A stretch of DNA of 64,000 nucleotides from Aaosphaeria pasadenensis (lineage: Eukaryota; Ascomycota; Dothideomycetes; Pleosporales). The notes under the pieces were generated by a model. The model was given only the letters and a program-made list of their open reading frames with translations. It was not told the origin of the DNA and did no database searches. The position numbers and the translations under genes were made by a program. Shown in pieces: positions 35,715 through 46,458 of the stretch; position 1 is the first letter of the stretch, and the number at the start of each line of letters is the position of its first letter. The stretch is from positions 124,001 through 188,000 of the forward strand of contig JAKLMB010000037.1 of assembly GCA_022813625.1 (NCBI GenBank). Reading direction: 5' to 3'.

Positions 35715-36394
35715 ATGCGCCCTCTACCCCTACTCCTCGCGCTCGTCTCAGCGCCCATGGTAGGCCTCGCCGCGCCAACCGAGTACAACGAAAGAGGCGT
35801 CGAGAAGCGGGAGAACCTCTGCCACCTCAAGGAGCCGCCGGAGATATGCAAGCCGGATCCGACGGTGACGGTGGAGGAGACGGCGCGTCGCGCGTATGCG
35901 TTCTACCGCGCGTTCGTGGTGGACGGCGATCCGAGGAAGATGTTCTCGCTCATCGACTCGGTGTATAAGGTTCGTGAATGGACTTCCTTTCCTGCTTACC
36001 TCACATCTCCGCGAGACGTTGAATGTGGAAGTATGTATGTGAATATATGAGTGACTGACGTACTGTAGCAAAACTCCCCTGGGTACGCGAGCGGGCCCAA
36101 CGCCATCTGGCCGCTGTTCTGCAACGGCAGGAAGATTGGCAGCGAGGCGAGCACGGCGTGGTGCTTCGATGCCAGCACAAACATGTCGTACGCGCGATAC
36201 TCGGTGACGGATAGGTGGCGCTGGGTCGATGGCTGTGTTCATGAGCATGTAGGTGCCCGTCCGGTGTGGATGTTTGCCATTGTGATGGGAATGTTTGCTG
36301 ACTTGTGTTGCCGTTGTAGTGGGATCGAAATGAGAAGATTCCGTCGCAGGATAAATGTGCTAAGTTGCCGCCTGCCAATGGGACGGCGTTCTGA
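35715..36394 (+). CDS. Small secreted protein, possibly NTF2/SnoaL-like fold
   Basis: Three exons: 35715..35969, 36069..36248, 36320..36394, giving 169 residues. The ATG at 35715 gives a clean signal peptide (MRPLPLLLALVSAPMVGLAAP); the frame is open further upstream but would bury it. A Lys-Arg at about 33-34 resembles a Kex2 site. The mature part contains EETARRAYAFYRAFVVDGDPRKMFSLIDSVYKQ and WPLFCNGRKIG, patterns resembling small alpha+beta SnoaL/NTF2-like proteins with a Y-N-P-G-type loop. The C-terminal half has VTDRWRWVDGCVHEHWDRN. The protein has about five cysteines, a usual feature of secreted proteins. I do not recognise the family with certainty and make no functional claim. Confidence 0.75.
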
Positions 36395-37804
36395 TGATTC
36401 TATGTACCCCGTATGGATGCGCATGTCCACTGAGAGGGAAGGTCTCTAGGTGTTGGTGTACAGATTGGAAAAAGGAGGAGGCTGTATCAATCGATAAGTT
36501 CCCGGGTTTCGACATAAGTGGGACGCTTGGAATATACTCTTCATATTCGCACAGAGAATCTAAATATACCTGAAGAAGTGCCGGTCAACTCGCTAACTGT
36601 GTGACAGCCAAGTATGTTGCGTGTATGTGTGACCAAACGAGACATGAGCAGGTGTTACAGTGACGCATCGAAACATCTCGGTTACCGTGACATTTATGGG
36701 AAGACGAGGAGAAACAGAACACAAGAGATGGGCACCAAGAGCAGAAGACGGTGATATGTTCATGTCAATGTCTGTTATTGGTTACTGGTAACTGAAAGTG
36801 AAGGACTTATGTTGGTGATGCCAAGAGATATAAATGAGCTCAAACTCCCTCGTGGGCTGCCGCCGCTAGTCCCCATTGGGAGTCATCAGGACGATCCCAA
36901 CGAGAACATCTCACCTCACCTCACCTTTTGCCTCAGCTTGTCGTTTGCCTTATCCGCAAATTTCCTACCCGGCTTCGCTTTGCCTTGGACAACGAGCTGC
37001 CCGTGCTGTGCCTTGAAGTGCAGTTTTGTGCATTGAAGTGCATTGTTTGCCTACCCGGGTGGTTGGAGGAATCGATAAAATGCTACATGGTATGGGCTTG
37101 GTGGAACCGTGGAGCGGGTCGAGGCGTCGTATCGTGATGATACGGGCGCAAAAGGTGACGTGGAATTGGCTGGAGCACGAGGATTATGTGCATCAGATAC
37201 CTCAACACTACATGATGCTACATGATATAGTCGACAGCTGGGCGATGCAGTGTAATGGAATAATGGAATAGAACTCGTACCAGGCCAGTGGTTGGTAGGG
37301 AAGCAATAGTCCTTCCGTTAGGTATAGCCTATAGGTCCCTATACAGGTACGAGGAAACTACTACTCGAACTGTACATGTAAGATCCCATTTGGTCCCTTT
37401 CCCTCTTCTTTGCGGCATAGTGCACGTCCTCCAACCATGGTCTTGAGCAGATTTGCGCTCCATTATTACTTCTTCCCATACAACGCCCCATGGTTCCATT
37501 CTTCTTTTAACAACTTTATTCCCATCCCCAGGGTCTGACTTTAAGAATTTTCTATTGAAAGAATCCGTTGAGTTCACAGGCCACCTAATTCGTTTCCTGT
37601 TTCGTTTTCTCCATCCCATCACATCCATAACGAGGAAACTTGCTCACCTACCAAAATCATATATATTGGCCTTGATACCCGCTACTCCCACTCGTTTATA
37701 CACCTTGTTTCTCCAGCATTGCCCTTTGCTGAGATTTTTCAGCGTGCAGATACAAGCTTCCTTTACCTCACCACCGTTGCCGTTGCAACATCATCACCAC
37801 CACG
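36395..37804. other. Intergenic region
   Basis: About 1.4 kb upstream of the CTR copper transporter. A TATATAT stretch lies near 37660, about 140 nt before its ATG. Frames here lack motifs. Confidence 0.5.
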
Positions 37805-38626
37805 ATGTCGCACGATCACATGTCTATGTCCATGTCGATGGATATGGCCTCGACAGCCACAGCTGCCATGACTGCCTCAACGTCCACCAGCACAGCTGAC
37901 CCAATGGCCGGAATGGGACATGGCATGGGCGGCCCCAATGCCTGCCAGATTTCCGTATGTCAACATCTACCAGGACCCAAAAGCCCAAACAAACAAGAAA
38001 ACTAACGATTCAAGATGTTGTGGAATTGGAACGTCAAAAATGCCTGTATGTCTTCAATCGATTCCCTCTATCTTGCCAATTACACAATCGTCATAGAGCA
38101 GACCAGCGCCCCAACTCTCACTGACTCCCCGCCAGGCTTCATCTCCAGCTCATGGCGCATCACCAGCAACGGCATGTTCGCCGGCTCCTGCATCGGCGTG
38201 ATCCTGCTCGTCATCTCCCTTGAACTCCTGCGCCGCGCCGGCAAAGAATACGACCGCTACATCCTCGCGCAATACGCGCGCTCCGCCGTGGCCCTACCCT
38301 CCACCGCCTCCTCCACCCACGACAACACCACCGCCGCCGCTAAATCCGCATCCACGACTTCCTCCCCCGCATGCGTCCCAGCAGTGTCGTCGCAGACATT
38401 CCGCCCCAACGTCCTCCAGCAGGCTATTCGTGCTCTGCTCCACATGCTGCAGTTCGCCGTCGCGTACTTCATCATGCTGCTCGCCATGTACTACAACGGA
38501 TATATCCTCATCTGCATCTTCATCGGCGCGTACATCGGGTACTTTATCTTCGGGTGGGAGAGCTTCAAGGTCGGTAGCGGGGCGAGGGATCGCATGGAGG
38601 AGAATGCTACTGTGTGCTGTGGATGA
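37805..38626 (+). CDS. CTR-family copper transporter
   Basis: Three exons: 37805..37954, 38015..38045 (31 nt), 38136..38626, giving 223 residues. The N terminus is rich in Met and His (MSHDHMSMSMSMDM, then MAGMGHGMGG), the extracellular copper-collecting Mets region. M-L-W-N-W-N-V leads into the first membrane segment (residues about 70-90). A cytosolic loop of about 60 Ser/Thr/Ala-rich residues follows. TM2 contains the M-x3-M motif (MLLAM) and TM3 the G-x3-G motif (GAYIG), both diagnostic of Ctr proteins. The C terminus ends V-C-C-G, a probable Cu(I) hand-off site. It imports Cu(I) as a trimer at the plasma or vacuolar membrane (family knowledge). It lies tail-to-tail with a copper metallothionein gene, stop to stop about 460 bp. 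Confidence 0.93.
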
Positions 38627-39088
38627 AGATGAAGATGTACATGGACTGTCTTTGGGAGAAGACACTACAATGGCGGGATATGAGTGAATGGTGGATGCTG
38701 GATGCTGGATGTATTCGTATACCATGCCCGTAAGTAGCTACAACGTTACTTGAGAAATCTCTACTTTCATTATTCGATCGAAGTCAAACACAGTGCCTTG
38801 AACATTCACATCACTTGTCACACGAAGGTTTTCATCACATCACAGTTCACTCATCCATCCAACCCATTCATATCAGCAGGTGAAAGGTTTCGATTCAATG
38901 TCATTGTCAACCCTAACGCCCTATCCAACCTCAACTCATTTCGAAACGAATAAGCAGTCTTTCCATCGTCTCATCTCCCGTTCCAAGTTCGCCCAAGTCA
39001 AGTCGTTCATTTTCGTTCGTGCCATTCCGTTCATCCTATCCCCCTCACTCGCTCCTCATTCATAGAGTAAAAGTGAGGACAATATCGT
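38627..39088. other. Convergent 3' intergenic region, CTR / metallothionein
   Basis: About 460 bp between two convergent stops. It contains a short GGATGCT repeat near 38692 (gtggatgctggatgctgg). Only spurious frames; it should hold both 3' UTRs. Confidence 0.5.
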
Positions 39089-39232
39089 TTATTTATGCTA
39101 CACACACCCCATCATCAGCCTCTTCCCATCTCACCAGGAGTATAAAAGGGGAACACGTACAGGGCAGCTATCGCAAGAGCAGCCAGAGCCGCAGTTGCAT
39201 GTTCCAGACGATGCGCAGCCGCAGTTACCCAT
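39089..39232 (-). CDS. Copper metallothionein, 26 residues
   Basis: Two exons: 39232..39161 (24 codons) and 39097..39089 (two codons plus stop). The intron 39098..39160 is 63 nt with donor GTACGT and acceptor TAG. The product starts MGNCGC and has seven cysteines at residues 4, 6, 12, 14, 18, 20 and 23 (three C-x-C pairs plus one Cys). This spacing is the same as the classical Neurospora-type copper metallothionein, and the C-terminal Lys also agrees. It contains CNCGSGCSC, with no aromatic residue and one His near the C terminus. It chelates Cu(I) in a thiolate cluster in the cytosol, buffering copper (family knowledge). Without splicing the frame would run nine codons further to a hydrophobic tail, which does not fit the family. 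A TATATAA box lies about 140 nt upstream. Confidence 0.88.
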
Positions 39233-39372
39233 GTTTTGGTTTTGTGGTAAAGGTTTTCTTGGTAGGTGAATAGTGTTCAAGATGATGGATTCGAGATCGA
39301 GATGGATATTTGTTTGAAGATGCAGATGATGATGATAAGAAAGAAGTGTAGATGAAGAGAGAACAGGAGTCG

Positions 39373-39379
39373 TTATATA
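39373..39379 (-). promoter_or_regulatory. TATA box of the metallothionein gene
   Basis: TATATAA on the minus strand about 141-147 nt upstream of the metallothionein ATG, implying a leader of about 110 nt. I could not identify a copper-responsive element with confidence. Confidence 0.45.
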
Positions 39380-40218
39380 TCCGCCTTTGCGCCTTTTGTG
39401 CGGACTATCATCTCCAGGACTAACGCACCTCCCCCCTTCCTATTGGCTCGCTCGCTTCACTGGTGGCGAGGAGGGTTTCCAGGATGGGGTTAGCGGGGTT
39501 CGCACTTATGCCTCAAGTGCTACTGGTGACCTGCGTCAGGGCCAATGGCACGGGAACGCCCGATGGGGTGTAAGACGAGGGATTGGCGCGTGGCCAATGG
39601 TTATGCTACTTATGACGATGGCCAAGGGGGGGATGGGGAGGAGAGGGAGGCTAGGTGACTTTGCAGGTTTACGTACGAGGATGTTTCGCGGTACTAGAAG
39701 CGGATGGGGCGTAAGGTATCGTGTACGGAGTTGAAGGTGACATACTCGTACTGTCTGCGCGGTTTGTGCGGTTTGAGACATACGAGTACTTTTTGCGGGA
39801 CGATGACTGTCTGTGAGAATAGGATACGTTGATGACACTCGTGAGATATTCATCACATTGACTTGCGACTTGCTAGCTAAGCGTTTGTACGTTATTCCTG
39901 ATCGTAACAGTATCTATGTAAGGCCTCATATTGGGTTCTACGTCCCACGCCTACGAGAATTACAGCTTACCTCGTGACGTACTGTCATCGCTTAGGACAA
40001 AGATGACTCCTTTGAGGAGCTTAGGATGGTGGGTTATGCAATGTCTGAAACTCGTGAATACCGCTATTGATGTAGTCGATGGGGATTCGAGGGTTAGGAA
40101 GAACGTCAGTAATGAGTCACGTGATAGTCATGTTCACTGCAACTGTTCCGGAAATCTGAGTGACTGAAAAAATGATAAATAAGTACGTAGGACCTTTGGG
40201 GGCGACTAATTCCCAAGA
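39380..40218. other. Intergenic region
   Basis: About 840 bp upstream of the metallothionein gene; GC-rich at first, turning AT-rich after about 40150. No supportable gene. Confidence 0.5.
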
Positions 40219-40288
40219 TATAGCAGCCTATGCTTTCGAAATGAATTACAAGTTATAGCAGCCTATGCTTTCGAAATGAATTACAAGT
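40219..40288. repeat. Perfect tandem duplication, 2 x 35 bp
   Basis: Copies 40219..40253 and 40254..40288 are identical over all 35 bases (each begins TATAGCAGCCTATG) and are followed by four further matching bases before divergence. The repeat shows no protein-coding constraint. It is the best-preserved part of a larger degenerate array extending to 40840. Confidence 0.95.
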
Positions 40289-40427
40289 TATACTATTACG
40301 TAGTGATTTTACTGGTAATGCAAAAAGAAGTAGCACACTGAGCAATTGAGAAAATTAATGCTAAATAGCAAGAACAGCTCTTGGGATAATCTAGTTTAGG
40401 AATTCTGATGTCACAAACTTGGCGTGC

Positions 40428-40839
40428 ATTGCAGGGCAGGTATTTGATCGATCAATCGTGCTGATGGAAATTGAACTGATTATTATCACCCTTGTAGGTA
40501 AAAGTTCACTTGGATTGAAGGTAGTTGACATTTCGGGTAGAAATTCATGGATGGTCGTTCTAAAACGCAGGTGGAAAACATTACTGATCATGATCAATTG
40601 CTTCTGGTCCCCTATTGCAGCTGGAAATTCAGTCGATCTTGAGTGATATTGGAGGTAGAGGTTTAATTGATTGATTGCTACTACAGGCAGAGAACGATTG
40701 ATATTGTTTCATATTGCAAGTATGAATTTGATCCAGGTTAATTCTATTATAGATAAAACAAATTCAATTGGCATTAAATTGTTATTGCAGATGGCATTTC
40801 AATCAGTTCTGATCAATATTGTAGATGGTAATTTAAGTC
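40428..40839. repeat. Degenerate minisatellite of about 35-bp period
   Basis: A loosely conserved unit, roughly TTGYAGNTGGNAATT followed by an A/T-rich half with GATC/GATT, recurs at about 40428, 40492, 40534, 40565, 40613, 40648, 40677, 40711, 40745, 40782 and 40817. The last six intervals are close to 35 bp (29-37). The consensus start resembles the perfect 35-bp duplication 200 bp to the left, so both are probably remnants of one array. It abuts the stop codon of the propeller gene at 40840. Confidence 0.6.
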
Positions 40840-42774
40840 CTAAGTCCCATTCGCTGGTTGCGTATACTTCTTCCCGCCAACAGTGGTACTCAAAGTACCA
40901 TTGGCATTGAAAATGTTCACCAGGACGTCAATAGCAAGGTGGAAGCCATCAGGCCCCGTCTTCTTCGTGCCATTCCACGGCCCTTTCTGCACAAGATCGG
41001 AGTACCAGTCTACCTGAGAGACAGTCGGCTGTGGAGATGTCGTACTCACGTCTTCCCACCCATTGAGTACATTGACGCCATCATCCGAGAAGTCCTTGTA
41101 CGTGACTCGCACGCGCTGCAACGAACCCGTCGCGTCGTTGTTCGTCAACGTCACTTTTGCGCTTCCCCGACATCCACCCTTGAGCGTGTAGTTCCCCGGC
41201 GCCGGCTGCTTCCTAGACGGGTTGGGGGAACCCGGTACGTATGGTGTTCCCCAAGTGACCTTATCCGAGGCGATAGGCACAGTCTTAGGGACTTTGGGGA
41301 AGCGACTCGCAAGTTTGGCGATCATGATCCGCGCATCTCGTCCCCCCTGAGCAGTAGATTTATAGCAGGGGAGAGGATTCGCCCCACCACATGCTGGGGA
41401 AACCGTGAAAGCCTGCCAGTAGACGATTTCCGTGCCGTCGGGCGACCATCGCGGATCCGCCATGCCGTTCCACTCGGGGTCGTTGATGGCGCCGCTCCCC
41501 GGGATACCAGAGCCTGCGGCGTTGAGCTTCTGTCCGAAGTAGTCTCCTCTGTCGCCGTGGCGGTCGATGAGCCACGGCTGGAAGAATCGCCTGTAGCCGT
41601 TGTTGCGTGTCGACGACGTGGCGCTGGTGGAGACGAGATCGGTCACAGGTGGGATGCCGCGGAGGCCACTGAGCCACATTTGACGGTCGGTTCCTCGGGT
41701 GTCCATGACGACCATCCAGTCGTCGTGGGCTGATATGTCGATGGGATCAACGTACTCTGGATGCTGCGTGAGACGGCGAACGGCCCCAGTGGTTAGGTCC
41801 GCGGCAAAGACATCGATGTTGGAAGACTCGGCGGGATACCCTACGTAGGTTATCTCGCGTCCATCGCCATTGAAACCGCGTAGTTCGCCAACGGTTATGG
41901 CGCTCTTGTTTATGAGAAGCTGGGATTTATCACGAGGATCGACATAAACAGGCATTTGGTCATCGCGGAAGAGGAGTTGCGTGTTTAATATATCGTAACG
42001 AGGAGCCCGAGGCTCGGGGCCACTAAGAGGAGCAGGGTTGAAGTTAAGTCTCCCAAAGTACGCGTACTGATCGAACTTCCCCGAAGTCACGGCAGGTGCG
42101 CTGAATCCGAGATGGGTGTTGTCTGGGTGGATGCGTAGCTCGCGTATCTGGGCACCTGGGCCCGAATCGTCGGCTTTGTTGCTCTGGCGAATGGCATACA
42201 CATGCGTTTTATCTGGAGTGCAGGCGTCGCTGGCTAGGTTCTCCGCACACTCGATGATGTTCGTACCAGCTAGAATACGCTTTCCATCGTGGAATGCTTG
42301 CGGATAGTCGTTTGAGGGTGTTCGTCCCGCGGAGTTCGCAGGTGGGATCCCGCAAGTAATGCATTTCCAGTGGTCACCGTTGGAGAATTTCTCCCCCTTG
42401 ATCGTCTTGATGATGATGATCTGCTCGCCATTATAGATGCTGGCTGGATCTGGAGCCGCCGGGGCACCCGCAAATGTCACCTTTGCAATGACATGTCGCC
42501 CGTCTGGCAGAAATCCGCCCGCCTGGAAGATTTCTTGAAGCTTGGCAGGTAGGCATCCTGTTCCCCGCGGGTTCAATGCGGAAGTACAGGTTCCATTCCC
42601 AGCTACTACAGGTGGCAAAGCGATTTCGCGAACGTCGATGCGCTCAGGTGAGGGTGGAGGAGGAGCAGGTGGAGCATTATTGACTCCACATCCTTTGGTC
42701 GGAGCACCATAGGCATTCAAAGCCGTGCAAGCAAGTACCGTGGAGAGGGCGAGTGGGGACTTCATTGTTCGCAA
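40840..42774 (-). CDS. Secreted TolB-like beta-propeller protein, saponin-hydrolase-like
   Basis: Single exon, 644 residues. A signal peptide (MRTMKSPLALSTVLACTALNAYGAP) is followed by a Pro-rich stretch. The body has repeated propeller-style blades: ADPRWSPDGTEIVYW, GFNGDGREITYVGYPAESSNIDVFAADLTTGAVRRLT, and IRELRIHPDNTHLGFSAP. These are TolB/WD40-like PD40 repeats. The overall layout, with CITCG and many cysteines, resembles fungal secreted saponin hydrolases (soyasaponin glucuronide-cleaving enzymes), but that name rests on recollection of the family and is tentative. A C-terminal beta-rich domain (about residues 500-644) has VRVTYKDFSDDGVNVLNGWEDVS. The activity is not provable from sequence here. 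Its 3' end touches the minisatellite. Confidence 0.72.
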   Translation of the reverse strand: MRTMKSPLALSTVLACTALNAYGAPTKGCGVNNAPPAPPPPSPERIDVREIALPPVVAGNGTCTSALNPRGTGCLPAKLQEIFQAGGFLPDGRHVIAKVTFAGAPAAPDPASIYNGEQIIIIKTIKGEKFSNGDHWKCITCGIPPANSAGRTPSNDYPQAFHDGKRILAGTNIIECAENLASDACTPDKTHVYAIRQSNKADDSGPGAQIRELRIHPDNTHLGFSAPAVTSGKFDQYAYFGRLNFNPAPLSGPEPRAPRYDILNTQLLFRDDQMPVYVDPRDKSQLLINKSAITVGELRGFNGDGREITYVGYPAESSNIDVFAADLTTGAVRRLTQHPEYVDPIDISAHDDWMVVMDTRGTDRQMWLSGLRGIPPVTDLVSTSATSSTRNNGYRRFFQPWLIDRHGDRGDYFGQKLNAAGSGIPGSGAINDPEWNGMADPRWSPDGTEIVYWQAFTVSPACGGANPLPCYKSTAQGGRDARIMIAKLASRFPKVPKTVPIASDKVTWGTPYVPGSPNPSRKQPAPGNYTLKGGCRGSAKVTLTNNDATGSLQRVRVTYKDFSDDGVNVLNGWEDVSTTSPQPTVSQVDWYSDLVQKGPWNGTKKTGPDGFHLAIDVLVNIFNANGTLSTTVGGKKYTQPANGT

Positions 42775-44404
42775 CGATGATCAAGAGAGTCATCCCTGGT
42801 GATTGTCAGAGAACCTGGGCTGGGTACCAATTTATACTTCAGATGTCCTGGCAATTGTCACACGTTGCTCTTCTCTCGCATATAGACGCTGACCCAGATT
42901 TGGCTTGCTCATTGCTGATCTACCGAGGCCAAAGAGGACTCGTGTGGAGTCAATAGACCTGGCCGATGCAGAACGATACCATGCCTGCTTCCGTGACAAT
43001 TATCCTTGCTGCGGTGCACCTTGTTAAGCGGAATAGGGCCTGTGCAATTTACTATTTCCTGGGCCTTGTTAGGACACTAAAGACGCTGACGAGGAAGTAG
43101 AGATGGCACGGCAGAATGCATGCATCTGGTCAAGGGTTCCGAAGCGCTACAATTAATCTTGCTATTCCAGTACCCCAGAGATCGATGAAGAAGAAGAAGA
43201 TCATATAGTTCGCAGGAACGATATCTGGTTGCCTCATCTTCAATCTGAACAGTGAGTGCTGTTGCTCACCCATCCATAAGATCACACAATAGTACCGTGA
43301 GACTACCTTACGTTGATGAGCCAGAGCGAAGCATCAAAGTTGACGTCGCTCAATTAGGAACAACCAAATAGGCACTAGTGTTCCCATGTATCTACCTATG
43401 TGTTTGCACGGGGTTGACTGTGGGGAAATCGAGGAGTTGTTCTTGGCCATAATGTTAAGCAAATGTCCCGCCCTGGTTGGCCTTAGCTTGCTTCCGACAG
43501 ATCGGATGTCATTCTACTATGCAGTATTGTCTCGTGGCTTTCTTGTTCATTCCCCGGGAATGGGCTAACATTAGATTTACCCCATAATGTTCATGTGCGG
43601 GGAAATCGGGACCGCCGTACCCCGTATAGCGAATACGGCTACGCGGCAGCGTTACTTGAGAACCAGGAACTTCGAGAACACGACTCGGCCTTTGGATCTT
43701 CGCGATTTCGGCCTACTAAGCGCGCCACCATTGGTCTTATTGTCCAGTAGTTCTGTAAAACAACAGTCGGCATTTGAAAGGATCATGAATGCCTCGGTAA
43801 CTAGTACTCAGTAGTTTCTCCGTGGACTTTGTTCGGTGAAATGTCAAGATTCGATCTAGATTCAGCCATCGCTGGCCTTAGTCTCCTATGATTGATATCT
43901 ACTTACGGTAGGAAACCTCAATAGAAGATGCGATTTAGGCAATTTGAACGGTTGAATTGTTCTCTCATCCGCTTGACGAACACAAGTTTTCCTATTCGAA
44001 ATTCGCGGCACTCGATGATATCAAAGTTTGAATCGGGCCTGTGAGATGGGCTGGAAATTATTCAGCCAAGCCTCAAAATGAATGTAGAAAAATGCTACAC
44101 ATGTGATTAGAACCAAACGGTGACGGTGATGGTGTTTGTGGATATAGTCATGATTGTATATAGACTTTGAAGTAGGACAGAAAAACAATTTGGTGCCATG
44201 TTTCGTAAACAAGGTGGAAATGTAATATTGACGAAAATAATGATTAATTGATAATTATAAACATGATGTTTAAAATTTCCAATGCTGGCCTACGTCATGG
44301 CCAAGTAGTAATTGGTAATGAACGTGAACAATCCTCTCCAAGTAGCCTCCTTCATGTACTGATGATGTTGTCCTTCGCGCAAGACATGATGCGACATAGT
44401 CGGA
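42775..44404. other. Intergenic region
   Basis: About 1.6 kb between the propeller gene start and the sugar transporter stop. Only short motif-less frames. No RNA gene or repeat recognised. Confidence 0.5.
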
Positions 44405-46073
44405 TTACACTTTATCATCATTTTGTTTTCCTAGGACTTCGATGTGAATGTCATCCTCGAGATGCCTTTTTTCCAATCCTCCGCTGATCGCATCTTTCTC
44501 CTCCTGAGGCTCGAACACTGCGATACAAAGTTAGCCAATTGCTGAGTCTATGGACGTGGAAACTTACGGAAAGCCAACTCTTCCAGCGATCGATTGTGGG
44601 TTTCTGGAAAAAGGAAATAGATGAAGCAGATCTCAAATGCGAGCCAAACAATATAAACGATGAGGTAGCGCCAGGTGATATCCTTGAGGGCGATCGGATT
44701 GACAAAGGTGGAAAAGAAGCCAGCGCCCTTTCCAAACAGCTGAAACCAGGAAATGCCCTTGGTGCGTACGAAATAGGGGAATATCTCGACCAAATAGACG
44801 TAAGTTAAGGCATTATAACCAATGGAATACGCTAGTTGGTAGAGGAAGATGAACGCAATCACCGTGATTCCTGCGGCGTATGAACCGGTAATCATCTGAC
44901 GCGCCTGAGCAATAGTCCATCCTGTATAGACACAGAGCAAGCACGAGGCGCAGAGCAAATACATCCTGCGGCGCGGGAAGCGGCTGACGACCAGGGCCAG
45001 GCAGAAGGCCACAACCATATTCCAGCCCTGCAAGCCGACGTTGATCTGATTCTGCACAAAAGGATCGGTAAAGCCGATCTGCTTCAAGATGACGACCAGG
45101 TATGCTGAGATAAGAGTGTTGCCGGAAAATTGAGTGAACAGACCGAGGAATGCACCGATGAGACTGCGGCGGCGCATACCAGGAGATTGGAACAACTCAG
45201 CCCAGCCCCGTTTTCGACTTTCATTCTCAACCTCCAAAGCTTTCTTGATCTGAGCGAACTCAATCTCCGCGATTGCGAACTCCTCCCCAGCCTCATCGTG
45301 GTACTTCTTCAATATCGCCAAAGCCTCCTCCCCACGGTCCTTTGACAAAAGCCAGCGTGGAGATTCGGGTATGAAGAATATAAAAGTGACTTGTAATACC
45401 GACGGCGCCATCTGTAAAAGCGAAGGAAGTTTCCAGCTCCAGTCGCTCTTGATCTTGAGCGTCTGCAGGGTGATGCCCGCCGCGAGAAGGGCGCCCACAA
45501 AGTAGAAAGCGTTGAACAGAGATCCGAGTCTGGCCCGCTCTTTTGGATGAGCAAGTTCTCCGATCAATGACGACCCGGAAACGACACAGTAAGGAAAGCC
45601 GTGGCCGAGGAAGATGCGGGCAAAAATCCACATCGTAACTGTAGAGTACGTTAGCACAATTGCACTAATCGTCCGCCTGGCAACAGAGCGAGACACTTAC
45701 TGTTCACCGAAAAGCACTGCAGGACTGCACCGGCCATCATAACCAGAGAGCCAAACATGATGGCCCATCGGCGGCCGACATGGTCGGACAAGATCGCTAC
45801 GAAGGGAAGAGCGGTGATGGCACCTAGGCTGTAGGACGCGGATAACATGCCAAGAATCGCGCCGTCGGGGTGGTTGAACGCCTTTTGCCAGTATTTGAGG
45901 GACTGGAGTCCATTCATCATGGAGCTGTCAAAGCCTCCAGTGGCCTCGATGGCCAAACAGCAAGGGACAAGGAACAGATACAAGAATCGCAAGTTCGGCT
46001 TCTTGTACCATGGTGTCTTATCATTAGCAATGATGCTGGCGATGACTGGGTCGGAAGACTCTGCAGACACCAT
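44405..46073 (-). CDS. MFS sugar/oligosaccharide transporter (lactose-permease-like)
   Basis: Three exons: 46073..45701, 45638..44568, 44517..44405, giving 518 residues with about 12 membrane segments. Sugar-porter signatures are present: GGFDSSMMNG in TM1, SDHVGRRWAI between TM2 and TM3, PESPRWLLSKDR at the end of TM6, and PETHNRSLEEL after TM12. The layout resembles fungal lactose/cellodextrin permease-like transporters of the plasma membrane; the exact sugar is unknown. The C-terminal cytosolic tail is acidic (PQEEKDAISGG). It is divergent from the Zn2Cys6 regulator, sharing a 530-bp promoter with GGCTAA and CreA-type boxes, and it precedes GH3 and GH43 genes, so import of a glucoside or xyloside is a reasonable inference. 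Confidence 0.92.
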
Positions 46074-46326
46074 CCTGGACGATTAAAGACCGTAGATAAG
46101 TTCGAATTCTTAAGACTTTGCGAATCGATACGAATTGCAAGATGCGGATGGAGCAATGGTGGGACCAGCAAGTGATGGGAGGATGGACTGAAGATATATT
46201 CACTGCATCGCGTTCTGCCGAGATGAAAGGCCAGATGCATTCTCAGCCCACTGAATGTAGTAAATCAGGAGCATCAGAAGGCAAAGCGTCTTCGAATCTG
46301 GGGCTTCTCCAGATTCTCTCCTGATT

Positions 46327-46332
46327 CCCCGC
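46327..46332 (-). promoter_or_regulatory. CreA-type box (SYGGRG on minus strand)
   Basis: CCCCGC on the plus strand, reading GCGGGG on the minus strand, which fits the CreA consensus SYGGRG. It lies in the transporter/regulator shared promoter. The hexamer is short, so chance occurrence is possible. Confidence 0.35.
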
Positions 46333-46345
46333 CGGGTCATGGCTC

Positions 46346-46351
46346 GGCTAA
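46346..46351 (+). promoter_or_regulatory. XlnR/Xyr1-type box GGCTAA
   Basis: GGCTAA in the promoter shared by the transporter and the regulator; a second copy lies on the opposite strand 46 bp to the right. XlnR/Xyr1 recognises GGCTAA/GGCTAR-type sites in fungal xylanase and cellulase promoters; function here is inferred. Confidence 0.4.
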
Positions 46352-46396
46352 CGAAGCGACAGAAACCTTGAAGTCAAGTAATAGTAACCACCTAAA

Positions 46397-46402
46397 TTAG
46401 CC
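46397..46402 (-). promoter_or_regulatory. XlnR/Xyr1-type box GGCTAA (minus strand)
   Basis: TTAGCC on the plus strand. With the copy at 46346 it forms a widely spaced inverted pair in the same divergent promoter. Confidence 0.4.
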
Positions 46403-46458
46403 CCCGGAAGGAAGACGAAGACGGACCCTTTTCGCTAACCAAACTTGGAGTAAGAAAA

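Noticed and set aside
40858..41733. 291-codon plus-strand frame
   Set aside because: Antisense to the propeller gene; Arg-rich and without domains.
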